21,304 nt of DNA from an uncultured Opitutia bacterium (lineage in GTDB: Bacteria; Verrucomicrobiota; Verrucomicrobiia; Opitutales; UBA953). Of this stretch, positions 1 to 8,020 are shown piece by piece. How positions within the stretch are numbered: the first letter of the stretch is position 1; the number at the start of each line of letters is the position of its first letter. Both the position numbers and the translations under genes were made by a program. The notes beneath the pieces were generated by a model that saw only the letters and a list, made by a program, of their open reading frames with translations, was not told where the DNA came from and made no database searches. The stretch spans positions 1 to 21,304 of the forward strand of contig CAIVYX010000128.1 in NCBI GenBank assembly GCA_903910245.1, given 5' to 3'.

Positions 1-993
1 GATCGAGTCCTTCCACGCCCCCGGCGAGACCCGCTCCTGCTCCTTCGAACGCATCTACTTCTCGCGCGGCAACGACCCGAAATCTACGCCGAACGGAAGG
101 CCCTTGGCGCCGCCCTCGCCGACGACGTCCTCGCCCAGATTCGCGATGACCACGATAACGCCGTCTTCTCCTACATCCCGAACACGGCGGAGATCGCCTG
201 GTACGGCCTGATGGAAGAGCTCCGAAAGCGCCGCCGCTCGCAGGTCCGCGATAAGCTCGTCGACGCCCAACGCGCCGGAAAACTCGACGAGGCCCTCATC
301 GACAAACTCGTGCTCGGCGGCTGGCCGCGCGGCGAGAAAGTCGCCCATAAAGACGTCAAGCTGCGCACGTTCATCTCCCAGGAGAAGAACCGCATGCAGA
401 TGGCTTCGCACGTCTACGATATCTCTTACGGTACCGTCCGCGACGGCGACACGCTCGTCTGCGTCGACGACTCGATCGTCCGTGGCACGACCCTCCGCCA
501 GTCGATCCTGCGCATTCTCGCCCGCCCGAACCCAAAGCGCATCGTCATCGCCTCAACGGCCCCGCAAATCCGCTACCCTGATTGCTACGGCATCGACATG
601 TCCGAGATGGGTAAGTTCCTGGCCTTCCAGGCCGCCGTCGCGCTCTGCAAGGATCGCGGCATGACAGACCTGCTCCGCGAAGTTTACGAAGACTGCGTCG
701 CGCAGTCGAAGAAGCCGACGAAGGAAATGCAGAACCACGTGAAGCGAATCTACGACGCCTTCTCTGAAATCGAGATTGCTGCCAAGGCGGCCGAACTCGT
801 CTATCCTGCGAAGAGCGGCTGGAAGGGTGAACTCGTCCTGGTCTTCCAAAAGATCGAGTCACTGCACAAGGCCTGCCCCAAGAGCCAGGGCGATTGGTAT
901 TTCACGGGCGACTACCCGACCCCGGGTGGTCTCGGCGTGCTCAACCAGGCCTTCATCAACTACTGGGAAAAGCGCGAAGGTCGCTCTTACTGA
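1..993 (+). CDS. purF: Amidophosphoribosyltransferase, C-terminal part (5' end outside window, one frame break)
   Basis: PurF catalyses the first committed step of purine synthesis, making 5-phosphoribosylamine from PRPP and glutamine. Only the C-terminal phosphoribosyltransferase part is present. Bases 2-76 read CSFERIYFSRGND in frame 2. From about base 76 the match continues in frame 1 as PEIYAERKALG, through the PRPP-binding loop VDDSIVRGTT (about bases 460-495) to a TGA at 991-993. The CSFERIYFSRG form resembles PurF of Bacteroidetes-like lineages rather than enterobacterial PurF. Restoring the frame needs one extra base, most simply a fourth C in the run at 76-78, so this is either a sequencing or assembly error or a real inactivating deletion. 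The rest is intact and conserved, which favours an error. The gene ends directly against the stop of the opposite-strand lipoprotein gene. Confidence 0.93.
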   Translation, partial: DRVLPRPRRDPLLLLRTHLLLARQRPEIYAERKALGAALADDVLAQIRDDHDNAVFSYIPNTAEIAWYGLMEELRKRRRSQVRDKLVDAQRAGKLDEALIDKLVLGGWPRGEKVAHKDVKLRTFISQEKNRMQMASHVYDISYGTVRDGDTLVCVDDSIVRGTTLRQSILRILARPNPKRIVIASTAPQIRYPDCYGIDMSEMGKFLAFQAAVALCKDRGMTDLLREVYEDCVAQSKKPTKEMQNHVKRIYDAFSEIEIAAKAAELVYPAKSGWKGELVLVFQKIESLHKACPKSQGDWYFTGDYPTPGGLGVLNQAFINYWEKREGRSY

Positions 994-2319
994 TCAAGCG
1001 TAGAGTCGGAAGGGAGCGGTGCGCGCACGGAAGGCCGCCGCGTCGCCGTCCCAGCGCATCAGCCAGCGGGCGAGGTCAATCCGCGCGCCTTGCGTGTGGA
1101 GCTCGTCGAAGAACGCCTCGCTACCGAGGTGCTTGATGAAGAGCTCCCGCTTGCCGGTGCTTAGGCTGGCGAACGGGTTCGGCGCCCAGACGCAGGCCTG
1201 ACGGAGCATATGCAGTGAGATCGCGGTGGGGCGTAGTTTTGGCCAATCGCCGACGGCGAGGTAGACGCCCTGTGTTCCGTCCGCCATTTGCTGCGGCTGC
1301 AACACGAGTCCGGGTACGGCGTTGCCGAAGGCGGCCATCAGATCCGCAGCCTTCCGGCGCGGATAGGTGAGGAAGCGGAAATTCTGGCCCGTCCCGGTGC
1401 TATGGCTGAAACCGGAATCCATGGCGCCTAGCCCGGACATCGCGTAGCCGAGGGCGGCCTTTGCGTTGTCGATTTTGGGAGAGGTCGGCACCCAGTTGAG
1501 GCCAGTCAGGTTCCAGGTCATCGAACGGCGCCAACCGCGCAAAGAGACGACTTCTAGTGTGCCGCGGCGTCGGGTGGCTTCGTCGAGCTCAAGCACGCCT
1601 GGCGTGGCCACGGCCCAGCGCGCAATCTCGCCGATGGTGAGGCCATGGACATACGGGGTCTCGTAGGCGCCCACGTAGCTGCGCCACTTGCGATCGAGGA
1701 ACGGGCCATCGACCTTCTCGCCGCCGAGAGGGTTAGGTCGGTCAAGGACGACCACGCGCACGGGACGAGGGAGCGAGAAGCACGCTTCAATCACATACCG
1801 CATACAACTGATATAGGTGTAGGAGCGGACGCCAATGTCCTGGAAATCAATCACGATCACATCGAGCCCAGAGAGCATCTCCGGCGTCGGGCGACGCGTC
1901 GCACCGTAAAGCGAATAGATCGGCAAGCCGGTGCGCGCATCCTTGGCATGACCGACCGCGACGTCGGCCGCAGCGACTCCGTCGATGCCGTGTTCTGGGC
2001 CGAAGAGCTTGACCAGTTTGACGCCAGGAGCGCGGGCGAGCACCTCGACGGTACGCTGGCCGAGGCCATTAACACCGGCGCGGTGCGTCACGAGGCCGCA
2101 ACGCAACCCCTTGAGTTGGGAGAAGCCATCGGCGGCGAGCACGTCGATGCCGAGCATGACCTTGCCCGTAATCGGAGCGACCGGAGTGGGCGCGATCGGT
2201 GCGGCGGGCGTGGGTCCGGAGGGGCCGCCGCCACCGCCGCCACCGCCGACACAGCCGGAGAGAGCAACGGCGCCCAAAGAACCTAGGGCGGTGAGGTGAA
2301 GAAACTCGCGGCGATCCAT
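994..2319 (-). CDS. NamZ/DUF1343-type exo-beta-N-acetylmuramidase, putative lipoprotein
   Basis: This 441-residue protein belongs to the DUF1343 family, whose characterised member NamZ removes terminal N-acetylmuramic acid from peptidoglycan fragments. Visible family motifs are GPEHGIDG (107-114), DFQDIGVRSYTYI (158-170), LDRPNPLGG (192-200) and WVPTSPKI (276-283). The N-terminus has twin arginines (RREFL, residues 3-7), a hydrophobic stretch and a lipobox LSGC with Cys23, so export as a lipoprotein, possibly by Tat, is inferred. A run of eight glycines and a Pro/Ala-rich linker (about 25-52) separate the anchor from the enzyme domain. The ATG at 2317-2319 gives the complete signal peptide; no ribosome-binding motif is seen. 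It is divergent from purN across about 100 bases and is probably transcribed alone. The family call is firm; the substrate is inferred. Confidence 0.88.
   Translation of the reverse strand: MDRREFLHLTALGSLGAVALSGCVGGGGGGGGPSGPTPAAPIAPTPVAPITGKVMLGIDVLAADGFSQLKGLRCGLVTHRAGVNGLGQRTVEVLARAPGVKLVKLFGPEHGIDGVAAADVAVGHAKDARTGLPIYSLYGATRRPTPEMLSGLDVIVIDFQDIGVRSYTYISCMRYVIEACFSLPRPVRVVVLDRPNPLGGEKVDGPFLDRKWRSYVGAYETPYVHGLTIGEIARWAVATPGVLELDEATRRRGTLEVVSLRGWRRSMTWNLTGLNWVPTSPKIDNAKAALGYAMSGLGAMDSGFSHSTGTGQNFRFLTYPRRKAADLMAAFGNAVPGLVLQPQQMADGTQGVYLAVGDWPKLRPTAISLHMLRQACVWAPNPFASLSTGKRELFIKHLGSEAFFDELHTQGARIDLARWLMRWDGDAAAFRARTAPFRLYA
2225..2248. repeat. 9-bp tandem repeat coding for a glycine run
   Basis: The unit CCGCCGCCA occurs 2.7 times without mismatch inside the lipoprotein gene. 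It encodes the polyglycine spacer just after the lipid-anchored cysteine. The unit length is a multiple of three, so copy-number change would alter linker length without breaking the frame. Confidence 0.7.
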
Positions 2320-2420
2320 AAGAAGCAGTGCCGGGCATCATCGGCGGTTTGCCGAAGGGTTCAAAGTCCGAATTCGAAAATCCGTTTGCAGGCGAGGGGC
2401 GTCGCCGACACCTTTCCTTC

Positions 2421-2999
2421 ATGCGCGTCGCCCTCCTCGGTTCCGGTCGCGGCTCCAACGCCGACGCGGTCCTCCGCGCCCAAATCGAAAGTCGCCTCGG
2501 CCAGGCCAAGGTGGTCGGCATCTGGTGTGACGTCCCCACCTGCAAGATGCTTGAGCTCGGCCCGAAGTACGGCGTGCCCGCACGCTTCCTTGATACGGGA
2601 CCTTTCAAGACGAAGTTCTCCCCCGAGCGCGAGCTGGCCTGGGTCGATGACCTCAAGGCCGCGAAAGTGGACCTCGTCGTCCTCGCCGGCTTCATGCGCG
2701 TGATCAAGGCCCCTCTCCTCGACGCCTTTGCTGGCCGCATCATCAACCTCCACCCTAGCCTCCTGCCGGCCTTCCCTGGACTTGATGGTATCGGCCAGGC
2801 TTGGAATGCCGGCGTCCCGGAGGCCGGTTGCACCGTCCATTGGGTCAATGCCGAGATCGACGGCGGCACCCACCTCGGCCAGACCCGCGTACCCCGCGAG
2901 CCGACGGATACCCTAGAGTCCTTCGCCCATAAGATCCACGACGCTGAGCATGCCCTGCTCCCCGCCGTCATCGCGCGATTAAGCGAGACCCTCTCCTGA
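2421..2999 (+). CDS. purN: Phosphoribosylglycinamide formyltransferase
   Basis: PurN transfers a formyl group from 10-formyltetrahydrofolate to GAR, the third step of purine synthesis. With the start at ATG 2421 the protein has 192 residues, close to the family norm. It begins MRVALLGSGRGSN, the N-terminal phosphate-binding strand and loop. The catalytic set is N109, H111 (NLHPSLLP) and D147 (EIDGG), equivalent to N106, H108 and D144 of the E. coli enzyme. An upstream in-frame start at 2328 would add 31 non-homologous residues and is rejected. No Shine-Dalgarno motif precedes the start. The TGA stop shares its last base with the ATG of prmA, so translation of the two is probably coupled. Function agrees with nearby purF, purE and purK. 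Confidence 0.95.
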   Translation: MRVALLGSGRGSNADAVLRAQIESRLGQAKVVGIWCDVPTCKMLELGPKYGVPARFLDTGPFKTKFSPERELAWVDDLKAAKVDLVVLAGFMRVIKAPLLDAFAGRIINLHPSLLPAFPGLDGIGQAWNAGVPEAGCTVHWVNAEIDGGTHLGQTRVPREPTDTLESFAHKIHDAEHALLPAVIARLSETLS

Positions 3000-3886
3000 T
3001 GATTGAACTGAAGTGCCCCATCCACGAAGACATGGTCCAGCCGTTAGAGGACCATTTCTGCGAACTGACCCGCTCGTCGTGGATGCTCTTCCATGAAGGC
3101 CCTGGGAGGCCTCATTTCTTGATGGGTTACTTCGACACCAAGCCCGAGGCCGACGAGGCTTGGGCTGGCCTGCGCAAAGCCTTCAAGAAACTTCCCGAGG
3201 CCTATGAAGCGGCCGTCATGGCTGACAAGGACTGGAAGGAAGCCTATAAGGAGCACCTCAAGCCCTGGGATCATGGCCGCCTCCACTGGGTCCCCGCCTG
3301 GATGCGGGGTAAGCACGCCGTACCAGCCGACGCCGCGGTGATCTGGTTCGACGCCGGCCTCGCATTTGGGACCGGCGACCATCCGACGACCCGCCTTTGC
3401 GCGATCCGCATGATGGACTTCCTGGAGACGCACGCCGCCCCAAAGGTTTCCGTCACCGACGCCGGTTGCGGCTCCGGCATCCTCGCCCTTTCCGCCGCCA
3501 AGCTCGGCTGCGGCCGTATCGCCGGCTTCGACCGTGATCCGGAATCCGTCCGCGTCAGTATCGCCAACCGCGAAGACAATGGCATCGCCGATGAGGCGGT
3601 AGCCTTCCATCACGCCGGACTGGAAGAAGGCTTCCGCCTGACCGGTCGCGCCGACGTCGTGCTCGCGAACATTATCAGCGACGTGCTCTGCATCTACGCC
3701 GACAACCTCGTCGACTCCGTCAGCCCCGGCGGCGTGCTCGCGCTCAGCGGCATCCTCGCCAAGGAACAGGACTCCGTCCGCGCCCACTTCGAGGCTAAGT
3801 GCCACGAAGCGTGGGGAGATGGCATGAAGTCCGACGGGCGTATCATGGGTGAGTGGAGCGATGTCGCGCTCTTCCGCCCACTCTGA
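2999..3886 (+). CDS. prmA: Ribosomal protein L11 methyltransferase-like protein
   Basis: This 295-residue class I SAM-dependent methyltransferase matches PrmA, which trimethylates ribosomal protein L11. Motifs in order are DWKEAYKEHLKPW (78-90), AFGTGDHPTT (122-131), the SAM-binding loop DAGCGSGIL (154-162), the post-I acidic strand GFDRDP (176-181), LANI (222-225) and LSGIL (249-253). The AFGTGxHPTT and LSGIL pair is characteristic of PrmA rather than of small-molecule methyltransferases. The residues after LANI read ISDVL instead of the commoner Leu-Ala-type sequence. The start overlaps the purN stop by one base, which fixes the ATG at 2999. Methylation of L11 is inferred from the family. 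Confidence 0.9.
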   Translation: MIELKCPIHEDMVQPLEDHFCELTRSSWMLFHEGPGRPHFLMGYFDTKPEADEAWAGLRKAFKKLPEAYEAAVMADKDWKEAYKEHLKPWDHGRLHWVPAWMRGKHAVPADAAVIWFDAGLAFGTGDHPTTRLCAIRMMDFLETHAAPKVSVTDAGCGSGILALSAAKLGCGRIAGFDRDPESVRVSIANREDNGIADEAVAFHHAGLEEGFRLTGRADVVLANIISDVLCIYADNLVDSVSPGGVLALSGILAKEQDSVRAHFEAKCHEAWGDGMKSDGRIMGEWSDVALFRPL

Positions 3887-3924
3887 GTATTTGCTTCGCC
3901 CGCCCTTCCGCCTTCACTCACCTC

Positions 3925-4377
3925 ATGAACGACGTCACCACCCAACGTATACGCTACGGTCGCATCATCTCGGTGGCGTTCGGGCTCCTGTGCGTCGCGC
4001 TCGGAGCTAATGGTCTCATTGGCGGCGTCAGCCTCGGGCCGCTTTATATCCCGGCGCGCTGGGATCCAGCCGTCATCACTTTCCCGATCGCCCTCCGCGC
4101 GGAGTGCTGGTTCTTCATCGCCTACGCGTGCCTGCTCTTCCTCCCTTGGCGCCGCATCGAAAACCGCAAGGCCTGGAACTGGCTCTTCGCACTGCTCTGC
4201 TTCGCCTCGGTGCTCTTCGCCTTCACGATGATCTGCGAAGTGATGGCTAAGAATTACATCGCGCAAAACGCCCACGTGAAGGCGAAGATCCCCGTCTTCC
4301 AGGCCGTGCTCCTCTTCCTGGGCTTGGGTCAGATCCCGATTGAATTATTCAGCCGTAAGCCCGAGCTGCTCGACTAA
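3925..4377 (+). CDS. Hypothetical four-helix membrane protein
   Basis: I do not recognise the family. The 150-residue protein has four likely transmembrane segments at about residues 13-34, 60-76, 85-106 and 122-142, a basic N-terminal tail (RIRYGR) and short loops. A cytosolic Trp/Arg-rich turn (PWRRIENRKAW, 74-84) lies between helices two and three. The ATG at 3925 is chosen because upstream in-frame sequence overlaps prmA and is not hydrophobic. It starts 38 bases after prmA and is probably the last gene of the purN-prmA unit. Its TAA stop directly abuts the purK stop on the other strand. No catalytic motif is visible, so no function is proposed. Confidence 0.8.
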   Translation: MNDVTTQRIRYGRIISVAFGLLCVALGANGLIGGVSLGPLYIPARWDPAVITFPIALRAECWFFIAYACLLFLPWRRIENRKAWNWLFALLCFASVLFAFTMICEVMAKNYIAQNAHVKAKIPVFQAVLLFLGLGQIPIELFSRKPELLD

Positions 4378-5511
4378 TCAGAGCGCGGCGTGCAGCGCTT
4401 CGGCGCGACGGATGGCTTCTTCGAGCGTCGGCGCGGTGACGGTGATGTGGCCCATCTTGCGGCCCGGGGCGGCCTTGCCCTTGTCGTAGAGGTGCAGCTT
4501 GGCCGACGGGTCGGCGAGGACCTTGGTCCAGTCGGGCTCCTGGCCGTTGCGCCAGACATCGCCAAGGAGGTTGACCATCGCGGAAGGTGCGAGCGGCTTC
4601 GTGCCACCGAGCGGGAGGCCGCACACGGCGCGGATGTGCTGTTCGAACTGGCTGGTCTCGTTGGCGTCAAAGGTCTGGTGCCCGCTATTATGCGGACGGG
4701 GCGCGAGCTCGTTGACGACGATGCGGCCGTCCTTCACGAACATCTCGACGGCGAGGAGGCCGACGAGCTGGATCTTGTCGGCGATGCTGAGGGCCAAGGT
4801 GCGGGCTTCGGCGGCCGTGGCTTCGGAGATGCGGGCCGGCGAAATCGAGAGGTGTAGAATATGGTTCCGGTGGATGTTTTCGGCGGGGTCATAGACGGCG
4901 GTACGTCCGTCAACCGTGCGGGCGACGAGCACGGAGATCTCCATCTGGAATGGCACCCAGGCCTCGAGGACGCCGACAGCGCCTCCGATCTTGTCCCACG
5001 CCGCGGCGAGATCCGCCTCGGCGGTCGGCAACTTGACCTGACCTTTGCCATCATAGCCGAAATCCGCCGTCTTCAGCACGCACGGGAAGCCGATGGTCTT
5101 CACGGCCGCCTGTAGCTCGGCCAACGACGACACCACAGCGAAGTTCGCGCACGGGATGCCGGCAGCGTGGAGGAACTCCTTCTCGCGGCGACGGTTCTGG
5201 CAAGTCGCGAGGACGTGGGCCGACGGATGGCTCGGGACGGACTTCGCGACGAACTCGACGGTCGCGGGCGGGATGTTCTCGAATTCGAGCGTGATGCGTC
5301 CGCAGCCCTGGGCGAAGCGCGTGAGCGCGGCGGTGTCGCTCCAATCGGCGGTCACATGCTCATCGGCGATACCTGCGGCGCAGGCACCGGCGGAAGGATC
5401 GAAGGTGCGCACCTTATACCCGAGACGGCGCGCAGCGATGGCCGACATGCGACCGAGCTGGCCGCCGCCGAGAATGCCGATGGTGCCACCGGGCTGCAGG
5501 GGTCGCTCCAT
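4378..5511 (-). CDS. purK: N5-carboxyaminoimidazole ribonucleotide synthase
   Basis: PurK is an ATP-grasp enzyme that makes N5-CAIR from AIR, bicarbonate and ATP. The 377-residue protein is full length. It has the N-terminal GGGQLGRM loop (15-22), the flexible glycine-rich ATP loop around K147 and FGYDGKG (151-157), the metal-binding Glu256 and NELAPRPHNSGH (267-278), and the C-terminal GRKMGHIT (350-357). The ATG at 5509-5511 lies three bases after the purE stop, so purE and purK form one translational unit in the usual order. Presence of PurK agrees with the class I PurE beside it. No Shine-Dalgarno motif is visible close to the start. Confidence 0.96.
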   Translation of the reverse strand: MERPLQPGGTIGILGGGQLGRMSAIAARRLGYKVRTFDPSAGACAAGIADEHVTADWSDTAALTRFAQGCGRITLEFENIPPATVEFVAKSVPSHPSAHVLATCQNRRREKEFLHAAGIPCANFAVVSSLAELQAAVKTIGFPCVLKTADFGYDGKGQVKLPTAEADLAAAWDKIGGAVGVLEAWVPFQMEISVLVARTVDGRTAVYDPAENIHRNHILHLSISPARISEATAAEARTLALSIADKIQLVGLLAVEMFVKDGRIVVNELAPRPHNSGHQTFDANETSQFEQHIRAVCGLPLGGTKPLAPSAMVNLLGDVWRNGQEPDWTKVLADPSAKLHLYDKGKAAPGRKMGHITVTAPTLEEAIRRAEALHAAL

Positions 5512-5514
5512 GGC

Positions 5515-6036
5515 TTAGCGCTGCTTGCCCTTGCGGCCTGGGATCGGATTATCGAGCACGGCCTTGGTCTGTTCGGCACGATAAGCATCGAGCTTCTTAG
5601 CGAGCTTGGCGTCGGACAAGGCGAGTACCGCCGCAGCGCCGAGGGCGGCATTGATCGCACCAGCGCGACCAATAGCAAAAGTATGGACCGGGATGCCAGC
5701 CGGCATCTGGACGATAGAGAGAAGTGAGTCGATACCGTCGAGCGACTTGGACTGGACGGGCACTCCCATGACCGGAAGCGAAGTCATCGCGGCGACCATG
5801 CCGGGGAGATGAGCGGCGCCACCGGCACCGGCGATGATGACTTTTAGTCCGCGGCGACGGGCAGCCAGGGCGTAATCCTTGAGCTTGAGTGGCGTGCGAT
5901 GAGCGCTGACTACCTCGGCCTCAAAGGGGACGCCCAACTTCTTCAGCGTGTCGGCGGCGTTGACCATCGTCTCCCAGTCAGACTGGGAACCCATGATGAT
6001 ACCGACCAGAGGTGCGGAGGAAAGCGGGCGAGCCAT
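5515..6036 (-). CDS. purE: N5-carboxyaminoimidazole ribonucleotide mutase
   Basis: PurE moves the carboxyl group of N5-CAIR to carbon 4, giving CAIR. The 173-residue protein carries GSQSDW (16-21), SAHRTP with the catalytic histidine (44-49), GAAHLPGM (73-80), MPAGIPV (111-117) and the AINAAL motif (127-132). These identify a class I bacterial PurE, which requires PurK, encoded three bases downstream. The ATG at 6034-6036 is the only start that keeps the first beta strand. An 11-base direct repeat lies immediately upstream. The gene follows the nucleotide-sugar dehydratase gene by 51 bases on the same strand, so read-through from that operon is possible. Confidence 0.96.
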   Translation of the reverse strand: MARPLSSAPLVGIIMGSQSDWETMVNAADTLKKLGVPFEAEVVSAHRTPLKLKDYALAARRRGLKVIIAGAGGAAHLPGMVAAMTSLPVMGVPVQSKSLDGIDSLLSIVQMPAGIPVHTFAIGRAGAINAALGAAAVLALSDAKLAKKLDAYRAEQTKAVLDNPIPGRKGKQR

Positions 6037-6082
6037 GCCCGAAGCGTGTCGCAGCCATGCCTTCCTGTGAAGCCCGAAGCGT
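6037..6082. repeat. 11-bp direct repeat just upstream of purE
   Basis: GCCCGAAGCGT occurs at 6037-6047 and again at 6072-6082, 35 bases start to start, filling most of the gap between the dehydratase gene and purE. The exact match over 11 bases is seen directly. A role as a repressor site for purine genes is only a guess; the central CCGAA recalls the core of the Bacillus PurBox, but orientation and spacing differ. Confidence 0.5.
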
Positions 6083-6087
6083 AAAAA

Positions 6088-7989
6088 CTACTCCGCAAAG
6101 GGCACGTATTCCGGGACTAAGTCCCGCATGCCCTGCTTGCAGGCCTGGCGTTCCAAGGGAAGCAGGGCGCGGACGCGGCTCACCAGCGTTTCGGCCGAAT
6201 CCTTCGGGTCGCTGTCGTCGACGAAGCGAAAGACGCGCGGGTGTTCCGTGGGGCGATACTGCTCCCCTTCGTGTTGAAGTTCCTCGACCAGCTTTTCGCC
6301 CGGACGCAGGCCGATGATGCGGATCTCGATGTCGATGTCGGGGCGGAGACCGCTGAGCTCGATGAGCTGGCGGGCGACGTCGATGATTTTCAAGGGCTGG
6401 CCCATCTCGAGGATGAGGATGTCGCCGCCGTGTCCGAGGGTCGCGCTCTGCAGCACGAGCCCGACCGCCTCGGGGATGGTCATGAAATAACGCTTCACCT
6501 CCGGGTGCGTCACCGTGACGGGTCCGCCGGCGACGATCTGGCGACGGAAGATGGGGACCACCGAGCCCGAAGATCCGAGGACGTTGCCAAAGCGGACAGC
6601 AATGAAGCTAGTCTTGCCGCCGGTCTCGGCCTGCATCTGGCGGACGACGCGCTCGGCGAGTCGCTTGCTGGCGCCCATGACGTTCGTCGGGTTGACGGCT
6701 TTATCCGAAGAGATGAGTACGAACTTAGCTACACTGTGCTCCGCGGCGAGGCGGGCGACGACCTCCGTGCCGAGGACGTTGTTCTTCAGGGCTTCGGAGG
6801 GCTGCGACTCCATCATTGGCACGTGCTTATGCGCGGCGGCATGCAGCACGAGCTCGGGCTTGAAGCGGACGAATACCTCGCGCAGGCGGTCGATGTCGGT
6901 GACGTCGCCGACGATAGGCGTGATGAGCGCACCGACACCAGCGGAGATAAGCTCCTGTTCTGCTTGGTAGAGGAGTACCTCGCACTGATCGAGCATGATG
7001 AGACGGGCGGGCGAACGCGCGGCGACCTGGCGACAGAGCTCGGAGCCGATACTCCCGCCAGCGCCTGTGATGAGCACCGTGCGACCCTTGACCATCGCGT
7101 CGATGGCTTCGTCGTCGAGTTTGGCGGGCTCACGGCCGAGGATGTCCTCGACGGAGATCGGCCGGATGTCGCTCGCGCGTACGCGGCCGCCGGCCAACTC
7201 AGACATGGACGGCACGACGAGCACGCGGAGGTTGCTGGCCGAAGCGAGGGTGCTCACTTCCCGAATGCGGCGCACGGCCGTGGCGGGTAAGGCGAGGATG
7301 ATTTCGGTGACCCCAAATTTCTCGGCGAGCTCCGGTATCCGCTCCGGGGCGCCGATTACCGGCACGCCGTGAATTTGAAGGGAGTGCTTGGCGGCGTCGT
7401 CATCCAGGAAACAGATGGGCTCGAGACCATGACCGTGACGGCTCATGAGCTCCGCGACGAGTTGCGCCCCGGCCTGGCCAGCGCCGACAATCGCGATGCG
7501 CTCGACGACGCCTTGGGTCGCGGAGCCCTTGTTCCAGAAGCGTTCGCGCATAGCGCGAATCGAGACTCGGAAGCCGACGAATAGGACCAGCGACAGATTA
7601 AAGTCTATCAGCGTGACGCCGCGGGGTAGGCTAAACGCCTGCGCTGGGTTGCCACTACCGATGATTGAGGGGAGCACGACGGCGATTGCCGTCGCGGCGG
7701 CGAGCGCAAAGCCCATGCGTAGCGCATCGGGGAGGCGGAAGTAGTAAAAGACGCCGCGGAACTGGCCCCAGGCCCAGAGCAGCAGGACCTTAAGCGGAAT
7801 CAGCCAGAGCAGCACCAGCGGGCGCTGAATGTAGAGATAGGCCTCGGCAGCCTGACCCTCGACGCCGGATAGCACTTCAGGCCCGGCGAAGCGAAGCTCA
7901 TACGCGAACCAGACGGACAACGCCGCCAAGGCTCCATAGACCGCGAAGAAGAACGCGGCACGTGGGTATCGATGGACTGGGGTAGCCAT
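6088..7989 (-). CDS. FlaA1/WbpM/CapD-type nucleotide-sugar 4,6-dehydratase, membrane-anchored
   Basis: This 633-residue protein has the full long-form architecture of WbpM/PglF/CapD enzymes, which dehydrate UDP-N-acetylglucosamine early in the synthesis of capsule, O-antigen or glycan sugars. An N-terminal membrane domain has about four helices (about 12-30, 57-75, 92-110 and 127-146). A first Rossmann-like domain begins at IAIVGAGQAG (165-174), and the catalytic short-chain dehydrogenase domain at VLITGAGGSIG (305-315). SSDKAVNPTN (427-436) is followed by M438 and K442, the Met-x3-Lys active-site pattern that replaces Tyr-x3-Lys in this group. LRPGEKLVEE (561-570) is also typical. The gene lies 31 bases downstream of the FGE-fold gene, in one likely operon. 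No glycosyltransferase genes are nearby, so the product sugar cannot be named. Confidence 0.9.
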   Translation of the reverse strand: MATPVHRYPRAAFFFAVYGALAALSVWFAYELRFAGPEVLSGVEGQAAEAYLYIQRPLVLLWLIPLKVLLLWAWGQFRGVFYYFRLPDALRMGFALAAATAIAVVLPSIIGSGNPAQAFSLPRGVTLIDFNLSLVLFVGFRVSIRAMRERFWNKGSATQGVVERIAIVGAGQAGAQLVAELMSRHGHGLEPICFLDDDAAKHSLQIHGVPVIGAPERIPELAEKFGVTEIILALPATAVRRIREVSTLASASNLRVLVVPSMSELAGGRVRASDIRPISVEDILGREPAKLDDEAIDAMVKGRTVLITGAGGSIGSELCRQVAARSPARLIMLDQCEVLLYQAEQELISAGVGALITPIVGDVTDIDRLREVFVRFKPELVLHAAAHKHVPMMESQPSEALKNNVLGTEVVARLAAEHSVAKFVLISSDKAVNPTNVMGASKRLAERVVRQMQAETGGKTSFIAVRFGNVLGSSGSVVPIFRRQIVAGGPVTVTHPEVKRYFMTIPEAVGLVLQSATLGHGGDILILEMGQPLKIIDVARQLIELSGLRPDIDIEIRIIGLRPGEKLVEELQHEGEQYRPTEHPRVFRFVDDSDPKDSAETLVSRVRALLPLERQACKQGMRDLVPEYVPFAE

Positions 7990-8020
7990 GGAGTCGCTTT
8001 ATAATCAGGAGCTCCGGCGT

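Noticed and set aside
1645..2286. 213-codon plus-strand frame opposite the lipoprotein gene
   Set aside because: The opposite strand encodes a clear DUF1343 protein with a signal peptide; this frame has no family features.
5980..6058. Short out-of-frame ORF on the minus strand (ATG at 6058, 26 codons) preceded by AGGAAGG and overlapping the purE start
   Set aside because: The purine-rich motif is too close to the ATG, the peptide has no purine-related or other regulatory features, and it overlaps conserved purE codons. It may be a chance match.
6241..7290. Long open frame (349 codons) on the plus strand opposite the dehydratase gene
   Set aside because: It is the antisense shadow of a well-conserved GC-rich gene; the translation is rich in Asp, Glu, Arg and His with no domain resemblance.
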